In this document: in pieces, positions 50,924 through 62,792 of the stretch
How positions within the stretch are numbered: position 1 is the first letter of the stretch
How the letters are laid out: the number at the start of each line of letters is the position of its first letter
Source of the DNA: Paralichthys olivaceus
Lineage: Eukaryota > Chordata > Actinopteri > Pleuronectiformes > Paralichthyidae
DNA length: 64,000 bases
Direction of reading: 5' to 3'
NCBI RefSeq assembly: GCF_024713975.1
Contig: NC_091116.1
Span: forward strand, 5,768,621-5,832,620
Position numbers and translations under genes: made by a program
Notes under the pieces: model-generated
Told to the model about the DNA's origin: nothing
Databases searched by the model: none
The model's input: the letters and a program-made list of their open reading frames with translations, nothing else

Positions 50924-51930
50924 CTCTACTTCTCACATGGAACAAGCAGCAATAGATCAACTACATTGAAACAATAACTGTTCAAATCTTCTCACAAATC
51001 CAGCAGTGACACAATCCAGGTGCTTCAGCAAACCTGTAACACATGACATGGTTTACAAACACACATTATAAAGTCTCTTTTGATTTAATGAACAAACACT
51101 GAACTGTACAACTACTACTGGAGGGACACACACACAGGGTAAATACAAATATACTGGTGATAGAAGATAGAAAATAGGAACCATACTCACCTGGGCATTT
51201 TCCTGGCTGGACAATCACCTTTCTATTGTGACAGAGGCATGACAAGACACAACCCTAACACAAGTTCACCACCTTAAACAACAGTCATTGTGTTTATATT
51301 AAAAACAATATATATATATAAAATAGCAGTCCAACATCACTAACCACATCAATCACTATTTTTAGTAGGCAAATACTTTATGAGTAGATATAGTACACAT
51401 GCTGTTGATGCTATGTAATTGAAAAGGTTGTGTTCAAAATAACAGCAGTGTGGAGTTCTATTACTCAAGTCAAACAGGTGGCCCTCATTTAAGGACCAAG
51501 GCAGCAAATGTTCTACATGCTAGTTCTAGTGCATTTGTCTGAAAATCACTGGAACATGGGTCATTGTTCACAACAACAGCATACTTTGATTCAAAAGTAT
51601 CAAGACAACAAGAAAAGTACAAACCGCTCAACTTCAATCATCTCAAATCCTTTAAAATAACAACCAAAACCACAAAGACGTGGAAGCACACAGCATCTTC
51701 AACATCCAACAACACTAACATAATGGAGTGGCCACTCCGATCACCCTGGACTATAATACCTGTACACAGGTGACACAACTTGGTCGACTCCATGCAACAC
51801 ACATGTGAAGCAGTTCTCAAACAATTGCTAATACAACTAAATACAAGTTCAGTGATTCACAGACAAGACACATCTTCTAGCATTTTTTTTTTCACTTCAT
51901 ACAATAAATGTTTGACTTTGTAAAGAACAA
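50856..51930. repeat. Array unit 24, most diverged edge unit (1075 bp)
   Basis: Lacks the spacer from about 51112 (mini-exons b-e), keeps exons a and f, and lacks the Tc1 middle. It retains about 150 bp (51286-51430, with a short AT tract) before the Tc1 5' inverted repeat. In all other units the sequence jumps directly across a shared 'ttgtgtt'. Confidence 0.85.
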
Positions 51931-51942
51931 TGCAGACACTGC
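51428..51942 (+). mobile_element. Tc1/mariner relic (unit 24), 3' end lost
   Basis: The 5' inverted repeat here is preceded by non-array sequence, so this copy may show the true original left end of the element. The 3' inverted repeat is lost in the poly-T junction with flank 3. Confidence 0.75.
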
Positions 51943-52174
51943 TTTTTTTTTTTTTTTTTTTAATACAGCCTAATTTTTAGATTTATTGACAGCTGCCATA
52001 TCCCCCATACACAACATTTAACAATTGTTATTATGTGCTTGTGTTTGCACTGGACTGAGCACAAACATTACGTGGCCCTATGAGGCAAAACATGTAAAAA
52101 CAGCAGGACCATTGGATTTATTATCACCGTCAAACAATGTATGAGGCCCAGCAGTCTCCACACTGGAAACCTAC

Positions 52175-52263
52175 CTTCTGATGCTAACACAGGAGTTTCC
52201 AAGAACCTCAGTCCACCGGCCAGATGCACCTCATTGATGACTGATCAGTTAATCACAGTGGAG
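52175..52263 (-). other. Putative exon g, copy 3
   Basis: Diverged counterpart in flank 3; splice signals and open frame are kept (HLDSG becomes HLAGG). A second related segment with the same donor CAGAAG|GTAGG lies at 52806, an extra local duplication of this exon region. Confidence 0.4.
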
Positions 52264-52699
52264 CTAGAGGAGAGGCGAGAGACAAACGGGGACACTACAG
52301 GAAACACCCCCACCCTTAAAACAATGATTAAACATCACATCACATTTCACTAACTAACAACTACAATCAGTGTATTCATTACAATGCATTTGCCAACTAA
52401 TTACTGCTGCTGGATTCAAAGTGAGCAGCAGACACACAAGTTGTACCACAAGGGAATGTCACTTCACACAAAATGGCTGCCACCACGAGGTGGACAAATC
52501 AAACAACTGGTGTTACTCAAGCTACCTTCACGCAACACTCACACAGGTGACCAACACAAACGTGGAGTGCAACACCCACCAAACCAAAAGAGTGACGATT
52601 ACACCACCTACAAAGTTGCTGCCATTCACCAACACAACAAACACCCAACAAACGTGAGCGGACACATACACAGCTACTGATAGAGATCACGATCAGAAA

Positions 52700-52860
52700 G
52701 CCTTTAAAACAGCAGGACCATGGGATTTATTATCATCAACAACAACAAACGACACAATGTTAAAATGCCATGCTGAGTCCCAGCAGCCTCCACACTGAAA
52801 CCTACCTTCTGGTCCCGACACATGAGTGTCACGACCAACGCTGACGCCAGCGCTGGAGGA
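52700..52860 (-). repeat. Local duplicate of the exon g region inside flank 3
   Basis: The segment beginning 'aaacagcaggaccat' and including 'ctccacactg...cctaccttctg' repeats the stretch near 52097-52190. The donor AGAAG|GTAGG is conserved; the exon body has diverged (reads THVSGPE where exon g has TPVLASE). Confidence 0.6.
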
Positions 52861-53299
52861 ACTGACACCTTTTGTACTCCACCTCTTCCATTCACCTCCA
52901 CTAATCAGCCTTGCTTGGCCCCGCCTCCTGCTCATTCCACACACCTGCTCATTCCACACACCTGCTCAACACCTGTATAAACTCAGCACAGATCACAGAC
53001 ATCAAAGGACACGTGAGAGGTGAGTGAGTCAACACAGACTTCCTTCACTTCACACGTGCTGAATTGGGAGCTTTTATTTTGAACCTTCACACAATTAGAA
53101 TCACATTTCAACACTTTAACTTGAGCCGCTTCTCTTTTGCTCTAAAATACTTGATCCAAACAAATTGCTACCTCATGCAATTCATGGCCACACACAAACA
53201 AAGTGGCTTCATGTGGACACAGTCTATTTGGACTCAGAGGAATAACATTATTGTCTTTATATAGCACAGTATCACAACAAACAGTTGCCTCAGGGTGCT

Positions 53300-53470
53300 G
53301 CACAGTCTCATGGGCTTGAATCCAGCCCGGGAATCTCCACGTGTACATTTGCATGGTCTTCCAAAGGCGTGTTGGTCCCCCTCCCCCGGCACTCCTGCCT
53401 CCCTCATGGTGCAACTTGCGCAGCAGGTGTACCAATGACTCCAAAGGTGAGAGTGCTGAAGGTTGAGTGA
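53300..53470 (+). mobile_element. Degenerate fish SINE-like segment
   Basis: The order 'ttgaatccagcccggg', 'catttgcatggtcttcc', 'ggcactcctgcctccctc' and 'accaatgactccaaa' follows a widespread fish short-repeat pattern known to me from memory, heavily mutated. The family assignment is tentative. Confidence 0.35.
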
Positions 53471-54955
53471 CCCTCCACGTCAGCCCTGCGACAGATCATG
53501 ATGTCCACACTAACTACATGAAATAAACAGACCGAAACTTTGATGTCCCTCATTAATGTACCACATGATCTGAATTCATCTGAATCATTTGAAGTCGTCT
53601 GTTATTTTTATTGTCTTTTCATTCAAACACTTGTCAGAGATAGTTTGTGACAGAAGAACCTCCACTCTGGAACAGATCTATACAAGTGATAACCAACAAC
53701 TGGAACAAGCTCACATGTCGCAGTCCTTCCATATTGTTATGTTCATATTCTTTTTTTACTTTACCTGAAAAGTGACTTTATTTGAACTTTATTTGAACTT
53801 TATCTTATCTTTAACTTCACTGTATATTAACTCTATATGATCTTAATGGACTAACTAAAGCTGTGTGATGAGCCTGGTGCAGTACAAAAGTCATGTTGGG
53901 AGTTGCAAGTTGTACTCCAGTGTGACCTCTTGTTTCTCTGTAGCATCGACTCTGCTTCTGAGCCTCGTGTCAAATGTCTCTCGCTGTAAGAAAATGAAAA
54001 ACAAATGCAATAAACATCAATTTCGATGACAAGTACTGCAGCAGTTGAGTCAATTTACTTGGTGACCTTCAACACTAACATTATTTCTGATTTCATTCAC
54101 ATCTCTACTCATTCTCACATATCAACAACTGTTCACACCTTCAGCTTCCTGTCGTTTGTTTTGTGACTTCACAGAAAGTGAATCACTTCATTTTTGCCAG
54201 GTTGTCTTCAAATTAACACTCAAGACATTAACTAGTACAATGGCATGAAACATTACACGTGTTTTAAAAATGCCACACTGATTACTTACTTATATTTAGT
54301 AGCAGTCAAGAGGTGAAGAAGAACTTTCACTTTACTTTTATTCATAATAGAGATGTCACAGTTACCCCTTTTTAAAATATATAAGGTACAGAGTGTAGAA
54401 TTTAGTGATATCTAGTGTTGAAGTTGCATGTTGCAGCTGAACACCTCTCACCCTCTCCTTCTAAATCATGAAAAAAAACCTGTGGCAGCTTCAGTTACCT
54501 CAAAAGGTGTTTAGTTTTTTCAGTCTGGACTAATGTAAAAAACAAGCAGCCTCCGTAGAGAGCACCCCCTCGATGTAAATATGATGAATTTAAATATTAA
54601 TGGCCTTTTCAACAGTAAACAAAACTACATTCATATAATTTAGATGAAGTGAACTAGTGAAAACATCATGAGGATTATGTGACATTCAATTTCTGCCAAT
54701 AGATCCCTTTCACCTAAATTTTACACAGTGAACCTTTAAGTGAGAAGATAACACACAAGTAAATAGGTGGTTGCCACAAATTGGATCAAAAAATATCTTA
54801 ATAGTATCATATCGTGAGTTGCGCTTTTAAAGGGGCCTATTGTGAGATGTTACCTTGATCGCCCACACACGCACAGTAAAACTATCAAAGGGCCCAATCC
54901 AGGAATCCTGGACTTGGAGAATTCCTCCCTCTGTCCAGAATTTACACCAACATAC

Positions 54956-55088
54956 CCAGGACACAAAAGCTTCCATCTTGTGCATTTGGAGCAAGAGTTT
55001 GCCACATCTTTTGGGGATCTATCATCGTTTATCTCGTCGCTTTGTGCTACTGTGAGAGGCCTTCAGCGTGACGCAGACAGCTGGAGAT
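54956..55088 (-). other. Conserved putative exon, copy 3
   Basis: Counterpart in diverged flank 3. Acceptor, donor, ATG and frame are all kept; the one base change seen lies outside the ATG frame. Confidence 0.4.
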
Positions 55089-55299
55089 CTGCAGGAAATA
55101 AGAATCAGTTACTCAGGGTTGTGTTCTCCATCAAATCCAACAGCTTAGTGTTTGGGAAATGTACAACTACAACTCACTGTGGATATTTGGTGATTTTGTT
55201 TTCAGTTTTATATCAAATTAAATGTCCTTATACTTATAAGGTCAAAAAAAAAAAGAACTACATGCTAGGTAAAAAAATAACATAATATATATTAATAGA

Positions 55300-55970
55300 A
55301 GTTCCTATGAATGTTCATTAACCATTTGTAAGGTCCTATTCGTGATGTCACGCTACACACATATGTTTATATATTTGTATATATTTTATAAATCTGTATA
55401 TATAACAGAGGTCCTGCTCTTGCTTTCTACTTCACACACATATTTTTAAATATTATAATATATTTACAGTTTTACCTGGGTTGTACAACCTGAGGTGGAA
55501 AGTGTAGCAGCCTACAGATGAGTTGACTCAGTCATTTTTATCGCTATTTATAAAACTTAGTCATTAAGGTCACTTTACTTTTTCCAGCAGCTTTAAAAGT
55601 AATGTGATTTGAATCAAATGGATTATCTGAAACATTTCAAATATTAAATAAAGCCAGCGGATTTTATTTGGAATTGATTGTCATTACAGTAAAATGTTCA
55701 TACTTTTCTTAGAGAAGCCAAAAAAACAAAATAGTATTATTATTTGAATGTAGAGAAATTGTGAATAACTAAACTTCTTTGATAGAATCTATCTGTCATG
55801 AACACATTGAATTCTTTAGACAATGTGAAGTTGTTCAGTCACATGTCTGAAACATTTCAAGTTAGTTGATATCAAATTTTAGAAATACATTTACAAACGT
55901 ATAAAATCACCTCAAGATGAAAAACTATTCACATCAGTTGATGATCACAATAAAAGTCACATTATTATTT
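55300..55970. other. AT-rich interval in flank 3
   Basis: No gene or recognisable repeat; it replaces the MITE-like and LINE-fragment region seen in flanks 1 and 2. Confidence 0.5.
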
Positions 55971-56344
55971 ATTATAAGTTGAAATCCTCTTTTTCCAAAG
56001 GTAAAGCAAGTTTAGCTCCGGACAAAAGACGTGCTCAAGTGTTTCACATGAGAATTTCAAACACGCTCACTTTTCTTGGTTCATGTTTAAAAGGTGAAAC
56101 GTTTAGAAACAGCTTCTTTCTGCTCCAAACACAAGTTTCTCTCTTTTACTTCCCATCACTGAGCAACCGGTGCCAGGTGTGGTTAGCTTGGGGTGCTAGC
56201 TTAGCTTAGCATTGACACGAGAAACTAATGACACGAGTTTTGCTCTAAAACACGAGTGAACAATGAGAAATCTGCAGCGACACGTCAAACACACAGAAGA
56301 TCGAATAACTGTGTATAACTGTTGATATTTGAAACAGAATTCAC

Positions 56345-56460
56345 CTCGTGAAGATCTACGGGCTCCGTGTCCAAGCAGCTCCGGGTCCATGCGGAAGTAC
56401 CGACTGGCAAACAGGAAGTGGTGGAGTCCAATGGAATATATGGAGAAAGAGAGGAGACAC
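56345..56460 (-). other. Putative first exon, copy 3
   Basis: Diverged copy that keeps the ATG, the open frame (MDPELLGHGARRSSR) and the donor TTCACGAG|GTGAAT. Possibly the ancestral or functional version. Confidence 0.4.
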
Positions 56461-56540
56461 CTGGAATATACCAAGTCAGGCCGACTCCCGGGGGTGTATA
56501 TGTTATTAGTAGTAATTCTATTTTTAAAGTTTGAATGAGG

Positions 56541-56877
56541 GATTTGTTATTTTAAAGATGTTTTTATAAATCAAATTAAAACCACACTAGACTTTTTAGT
56601 ACAGTCCTCTGACTTTAAACATAAAATCTAAAGGATGATGGAGAAAAGCTAAATCAGCTGTGGTCAGATTTGAACTGACAAGTAGAGAATAGTGTCTCCA
56701 CATCTCTATTGGAGATCTACCTCATTTGTGACATGTTGTGAATACAAAATTACTCCAGAATGAATTTGACCCAAGAACCATTCTGGTTTGAACCTATGTC
56801 CTCAGAACTGCCAGGCAGTCTCCTCACAGAGTGGGCTCCTTGGTCCAAGTCTCCCGTTTGACTCTTCGACTGCTTGC
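56541..56877. other. Interval with no gene seen
   Basis: Low-complexity AT-rich DNA between flank 3 and the n6amt1 partial duplicate; no supported feature. Confidence 0.5.
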
Positions 56878-57105
56878 ATTGGACAGCGAGGACGAGAAGT
56901 GACGGACAGGTTCCTCCCCTCAGTGGCACAGCTGCTGTCCTCTACGGGGTTGTTTTACCTCATCGCCGTCCTTGAGAATGATCCAGGTGAGTTTTTAATG
57001 TCTGAAGCCATTTCCATTGCGATTAAGAGGCTTCTCGACACGTCTCCCTCTTTCTCAACAGAGGACATCATCCGCTTCCTGGGGAAACATGGCTTGGAGG
57101 ACTCA
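56878..57105 (+). pseudogene. Partial duplicate of n6amt1 (end of exon 5, intron, start of exon 6)
   Basis: Matches 60110-60338 of n6amt1 almost base for base. It covers the part of exon 5 from GQRGREVTDRFLPSVAQLL onward with its donor GTGAGT, the short intron and acceptor, and exon 6 as far as EDIIRFLGKHGLE, where similarity ends. Exons 1-4 with the SAM-binding and NPPY motifs are absent, as is the true C-terminus, so it cannot make an enzyme. Changes such as EKRG to GKHG show it has diverged. It lies about 2.3 kb upstream of the intact gene in the same orientation. Confidence 0.85.
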
Positions 57106-57109
57106 GCCA

Positions 57110-57900
57110 CACAATGCCATTGCTATGCCATTTCCCCTTTGTGGATTATAAAACTATGATTAAAATATTCTACAGATTATAGGGTGTTTGCATTGGGGGC
57201 TGGACCTTACAGAAGAAGCTTCTAAGAAAGAAACAGTAGGTGTCTGACCACATGACTCAGTCTGTTGGCGGTCACTGGTTCGATTCTTATGACAGTCCAT
57301 CTGCTAAGACCACTTTTCATTCCGTGTCCACCCTCAGCTGTGCGACCGTACATGTGGAACAACATTTCACATACGTTCTTTTTTTCAAGAACAATACAAT
57401 CTGGATGTGAACCATGTGAATTTTCTTTCCCAGTCCGGTGGTATTTCCTCTAAACTGTGGCACACAGACAGAAATATTCCAACTCACTTGGATCTTGAAT
57501 GTTGTGATGTACACTATGGTGTGTTGAACACGAATCATTCCATTACCTTTTTATTAAATACAACATATTAATGACGAGATGATCATTTACCATACTGTGA
57601 TGAGGTTCACCGCTTGATGAGGAGAGAGGAGAGAAACTGAAATCTGGTTGATAAACAAGTGTGTAGATACAAGATAAGGAAGGAATACAAATGTATGTGG
57701 ACACAACATTAGACCCATGAATTCTGACAAATAACATTCACAAATACTGTTTACAAATCATCACAGAGCTACAAGTTGCTTATTTTAATTTCATGGTAGA
57801 ATCAAGCAACTTTGCAGGAAATATTGAGAACAATTTGGGTTTCAAAATAACCTTTAAATCTGACATGTATTTATTATTTGTCAACATTAATCAGTATATG
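57110..57900. other. Interval with no gene seen
   Basis: No supported gene; short chance frames only. Unlike the surrounding DNA it has no counterpart downstream of n6amt1. Confidence 0.5.
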
Positions 57901-57924
57901 TAGTAGTATATTATGATTTGGCAC

Positions 57925-58730
57925 TATACAAACAAAATTGATTTGAATGATATATTACTTGAATATACTGCTATATTTATAACATTCAGACTTTCTGTGC
58001 CTTCTGATATCAAATTGCTTCTCTTTCATTTTTGTTACAGTTCAGACGAGTTTCACTATGTTTGACATTTTCATGGTTCAGTGAACTGAGGTGAGTTTCA
58101 TTTGTAGAAGATATTTTTTAGTTATTGTTTCTTGGCACGTTCCCCAATGTTGACAGAGGAGGCGCTGTCTTCTCACAGGCTACAACAGCATTCACATGAG
58201 AAACTAATAAGACGAGTGTTCCTCTAAAACACAAATGAACAGCAGAAGATTTAATAACTGTGTTGATATTTGAAACAGGATTCACCTCATGATGGATCTA
58301 TGGGCTCCGGCTCCACACGGAAGCACCGACTGACAAACTTTAGAATTGTGATCGCAGTCTTGCAACAATTGCTGACATTATTTTCAACATTTACTAATTA
58401 TGGGACTTATGGGTTAACAAGGGCTTTTTCTTTCACTGTTGTACAAATTTCATCCAAGTTATAATGTCATCATTTGTCCTGTTGAAAATAGGACTGGCTT
58501 TGGTTTGTGTTGTTTTATTATTATTGATCATGTTCAGAAATCAGATCATCACATCATTTTATTTCTAACTCTTTTACACTTTTTTACTTACGCATTACAT
58601 TACACTTACAATCTTCTTCCAGTTCCCCCATGATGTGTTTTCACATCGTCAGTACAGCCAATAATTAAGTACAGACAGATAAACTCAACACTTTTAACGT
58701 CTTCATGGACAGAGTGATGGCACCAATCAC
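57925..58730 (+). repeat. Duplicate of the n6amt1 downstream region
   Basis: Matches 60597-61240 in two parts: 57925-58200 with 60600-60860, and 58410-58730 with 60865-61240. The decayed first-exon repeat interrupts this copy. Together with the fragment at 56878-57105 it shows the n6amt1 3' end was duplicated with its downstream DNA. Confidence 0.8.
58286..58345 (-). other. Putative first exon, decayed copy 4
   Basis: Keeps the donor ATCATGAG|GTGAAT and partial exon similarity. It sits inside the duplicated n6amt1 downstream region and is absent from the matching place near 60870. Confidence 0.35.
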
Positions 58731-59059
58731 ACGTTGTTGATCTGCTTAACTTTTACACATGTTCTACTTTATACACAGATTATACTGCGACTTAATAGAT
58801 CTAAAATGTAATATCATTTTAACAGTTGCCCTTAAATGCTTTAATGCTGCTTCATTTGCAATTTTACAATATTTCTTTTATGAGAGAATTTTTATTTCTT
58901 TGCTCTGTCTGAGAATTCGTCTTGTTTCTATTATTATTAGCAATAAAACTAACAAGACGATTATAAATGAAATTATATATGAAACATGACCTGACAGCAA
59001 TTCTGTCAACACCATTAGAATTCGAACAGTTGTTGATTATTTCTTTTCAGGTGGTTGAG

Positions 59060-59354
59060 ACATTCATGTTTAAATCAACTGATCCACACTCCAGTCCACA
59101 AGGTGGCGATAATGCGCAGGGAACGACTCCTGGTTTGCCAACCGCCAATACACACTACGAGAAGAAGATGTCAACTTACGTCATAGTGACGTAGATTGCA
59201 CGAGGAAGTGGATTGTAAACACTGCATGAACACTGGCGGTGTTCAGAGTGTAAAACGGACTCGATCGTGAAACAACCACGCTGTGCGAAACCTCCGCTAA
59301 CATCTACGTGCTAATATTTACGCGGTGGACGCTGGAGCGAGCCGTGGAGGAGAC
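59060..59354 (+). promoter_or_regulatory. n6amt1 promoter and 5' leader region
   Basis: GC and CpG content rise sharply relative to the AT-rich upstream DNA. A palindromic CRE-like pair (ttacgtcatagtgacgtaga, around 59176-59195) and an ETS-like gaggaagtg follow. A CTCF-like 'ccacaaggtggcgataatgc' lies near 59097-59116. These fit a TATA-less housekeeping promoter. The start site was not determined. Confidence 0.5.
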
Positions 59355-60407
59355 ATGTGCGCCGGTTTCCACACTCCCGTTTACTCCCACGCTGGACGGG
59401 GACACTTCCAGGACGTGTACGAGCCCGCGGAGGACTCGTTCCTTCTCATGGACGCGCTGGAGAAAGACGCGCAGCGGCTGCACGACATCAGGTCAGACGC
59501 ACGTTTCCCTGCGACTCACCCGGAAATGACCCCTGACCCTCACACCAGGCGTCTCTCTCTCCGCTGTCTGCAGCCCGGCTGTGTGCGTGGAGGTCGGCAG
59601 CGGCTCCGGAGCGGTGTCTGCGTTCCTGGCGTCTGTGGTCGGACCTTCAGCTTTGTACATGTGAGCCACTCATCGCACTTACAGTGGAATACGCTCGTGC
59701 ATTGGCACCGTCTCATCCTCAGTGTGTCTCTCTCCCAGGTGCACTGATGTGAACCCTGCAGCGGCGCAGTGCACAGAGAGGACGGCCTCCTGCAACAGTG
59801 TTTCACTACAACCTGTCATCACAGACCTGGTGAGACTTGTACACGCACATGTAAAGATTTTCAACGACCCCTCCATGCATATTCAAATGTTGTCCTTCCT
59901 TTAGGTGGAGTGTCTTCTTCCCCGGCTCAGTGGAAAAGTGGATGTCCTCCTCTTCAATCCTCCCTACGTGGTGACGCCGTCAGAAGAGGTGATTCTCCTC
60001 AGCCCGGCAGATTCTCTACAGGGGGGGAACACCTGGAGCGTTTTAACTGTGGAAGGTTTCCTTGTGTCCTCTTCAGGTTGGGACCAGAGGTATAGAGGCC
60101 GCCTGGGCAGGTGGACAGCGAGGACGAGAAGTGACGGACAGGTTCCTCCCCTCGGTGGCACAGCTGCTGTCCTCTACGGGGTTGTTTTACCTCATCGCCG
60201 TCCTTGAGAATGATCCAGGTGAGTTTTTTAACGTCTGAAGCCATTTCCATTGCGATTAAGAGGTTTCTCGACACGTCTCCCTCTTTCTCAACAGAGGACA
60301 TCATCCGCTTCCTGGAGAAACGTGGCTTGGAGGGACAGTCGTGCTTGTCCACAAGAGCTGGAAACGAGAGACTGTCCATGCTTCGCTTTCACAGGAGACA
60401 AACGTGA
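59355..60407 (+). CDS. n6amt1: N6AMT1/HemK2 methyltransferase (eRF1 glutamine methyltransferase catalytic subunit), six exons
   Basis: Exons 59355-59491, 59574-59660, 59739-59829, 59905-59988, 60077-60218 and 60295-60407 join through GT..AG sites with matching phases into 217 codons; the human protein has 214. The SAM-binding motif I EVGSGSG lies at residues 52-58 and the substrate-amide motif NPPY at 123-126, followed by VVTPSEEV and GIEAAWAGGQRGREV. The N-terminal DVYEPAEDSFLL is typical. In the family this subunit pairs with TRMT112 and methylates the GGQ glutamine of release factor eRF1; other substrates (histone H4 lysine, DNA) have been proposed. All introns are short (about 75-90 bp). 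The start was chosen as the first ATG in frame with the family's N-terminus, just after the CpG-rich leader. No broken residues seen. Confidence 0.95.
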
Positions 60408-60596
60408 GCTGACTCCTGTGAAAGGAAGAATCTTGAGCTGACATACACGGGATGAGTCTTGGATTTTAAAAGAACTAATGTTCCAGTTTCAGACTGAGTG
60501 GGGGGGGGGCTTCTGCTGACATGAAAACTGTATGCAACACTGCAACAGAGACATTTTATTAATGATGGACAAGAGGTCATTAAGCCAACAGCATCA

Positions 60597-61240
60597 CAAG
60601 CAGCATTGATTTGAATATATTGATATATTACTTGAATATACTGCTATATTTATAACATTCAGACTTTCTGTGCCTTCTGATATCAAATTGCTTCTCTTTC
60701 ATTTCTGTTGCAGTTCAGACGAGTTTCACCATGTTTGACATTTTCATGGTTCAGTGAACTGAGGTGAGTTTCATTTGTAGAAGATATTTTTTAGTTATTT
60801 TTTCTTGGCACGTGCCCCAATGTTGCCAGAGGAGGCGCTGTCTTCTCACAGGCTGTCTGATCTATGGGTTAAAAAGGGCTTTTTCTTTCACTGTTGTACA
60901 TTTTTAATCCAAGTTATAATGTCATCATTTGTCCTGTTGAAAATAGGACTGGCTTTGTTTTGTTTTGTTATTATTGATCATGTTCAGAAATCTGATAATC
61001 ACATCATTTTATTTCTCGTGGGGTGAGCCATCATGTGTGGATAACTCTTTTACACTTTTTTACTTACGCATTACATTACACTTACAATCTTCTTCCATTT
61101 CCCCCATGATGTGTTTTCACATCATCAGTACAGCCAATAATTAAGTACAGACAGATAAACTCAACACTTTTAACGTCTTGTGAATCATGAAATGCCAGTT
61201 GGATTGGATTCATGGACAGAGTGATGGCAGCAGTCACACG
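60597..61240 (+). repeat. n6amt1 downstream region, partner of 57925-58730
   Basis: Both copies contain an exon-like 50-nt segment with a pyrimidine-rich acceptor (ttctcttt..gttgcag) and donor GAG|GTGAGT on the plus strand: 58041-58090 here-upstream and about 60714-60763 in this copy. Confidence 0.75.
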
Positions 61241-61366
61241 CTGTCCAAGAACTAATCAAACAAGTGTCAAATATAAATCCAGAAAAAGTTTGCAAAGGAC
61301 AACTTTACATTTGGGAGTCTCGGTTAGTCTTATTCTTGGTTGGTTCAATCCACACCTTCACTGAAC

Positions 61367-62214
<848 letters not shown>

Positions 62215-62792
62215 CTAACATGAAACATGATTACAGTATTGGGTAAAAGAAAAGACTGGTGATAATCTAAGGCGTGATATTAAAAAAAGAAAGAATATAG
62301 AGATAATCGCTTCACTAGTTAGGACATTAGACTAAGGCTACCGATCCCATATGGAAGCAATATCACAGTCACATTTACACAAAGATGAGGGTGTGCAAAT
62401 TGTGACTTCTCCACATGACAGACGTAAACAAACGTTCCTGGCAGAAGATCACACGAACAGCTCCTGACTAGAAGACCCACCATTCATATAAAACTCTCTC
62501 GTGTCATATTTAAGCTGACGTTTCAGTTTACTCGCCACTTTATCGTCAAGTAAAGCTGACATTAGTCGTAAACACGTCACCGCGGCCGGAGCTTGAGCTG
62601 CGCTTTAAGAGCAGGTGTTAAAAGTCCTTTAAAAGAAGCAGGGAGGACAAAATACAGGCCAGCTACCAGGCTAATGCCGGCTACATGCTAACTGTTAGCT
62701 AACGTAGGTCGTACATATAAAGCGTCGGCTCGGTTCATGTGTCATTACACGAGCACGCAGACAAAGTTATTAGATATTGGATGAACACTTAC

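Larger units (their letters stand above)
46659..51930. repeat. Tandem array block 3 (units 21-24)
   Basis: Four units of 1423, 1359, 1415 and 1075 bp. They are more diverged than blocks 1 and 2 and carry private changes. Unit 24, at the edge, keeps about 150 bp before the Tc1 5' inverted repeat that every other unit lacks. The block then enters the diverged third flank through the same poly-T junction. Confidence 0.93.
52640..54015. other. Extra segment specific to flank 3
   Basis: Interrupts the homology between 'accaacacaac' and 'aacatcaatttcgatg', which are contiguous in flanks 1 and 2 (near 12600). It contains the duplicated exon g region, a GC-richer stretch with a doubled 'cacctgctcattccacacac' motif, and a SINE-like segment. 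Either it was inserted here or it was lost from the other flanks. Confidence 0.6.
51931..56540. repeat. Flank 3, diverged third copy of the flank
   Basis: Matches flank 1 from the poly-T junction through about 15720 with many substitutions and indels. It has about 1.4 kb of extra sequence (52640-54015), and the sequences between about 55370 and 55970 diverge strongly. It lacks the long LINE. This is an older duplicate, so the array+flank module has duplicated at least twice. Confidence 0.85.

Noticed and set aside
1-51930. CRISPR-like or centromeric alpha-type satellite
   Set aside because: Units are over 1 kb, with no short direct repeats plus unique spacers, and they contain transposon and exon-like parts. 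Organism signals are vertebrate. A centromeric role cannot be inferred from sequence alone.
56788-57159. Functional second n6amt1 paralogue
   Set aside because: Only parts of exons 5 and 6 are present; the SAM-binding and NPPY motifs are missing.
59999-60379. 126-codon minus-strand frame opposite n6amt1
   Set aside because: Antisense shadow of n6amt1 exons 5-6; it crosses the intron.
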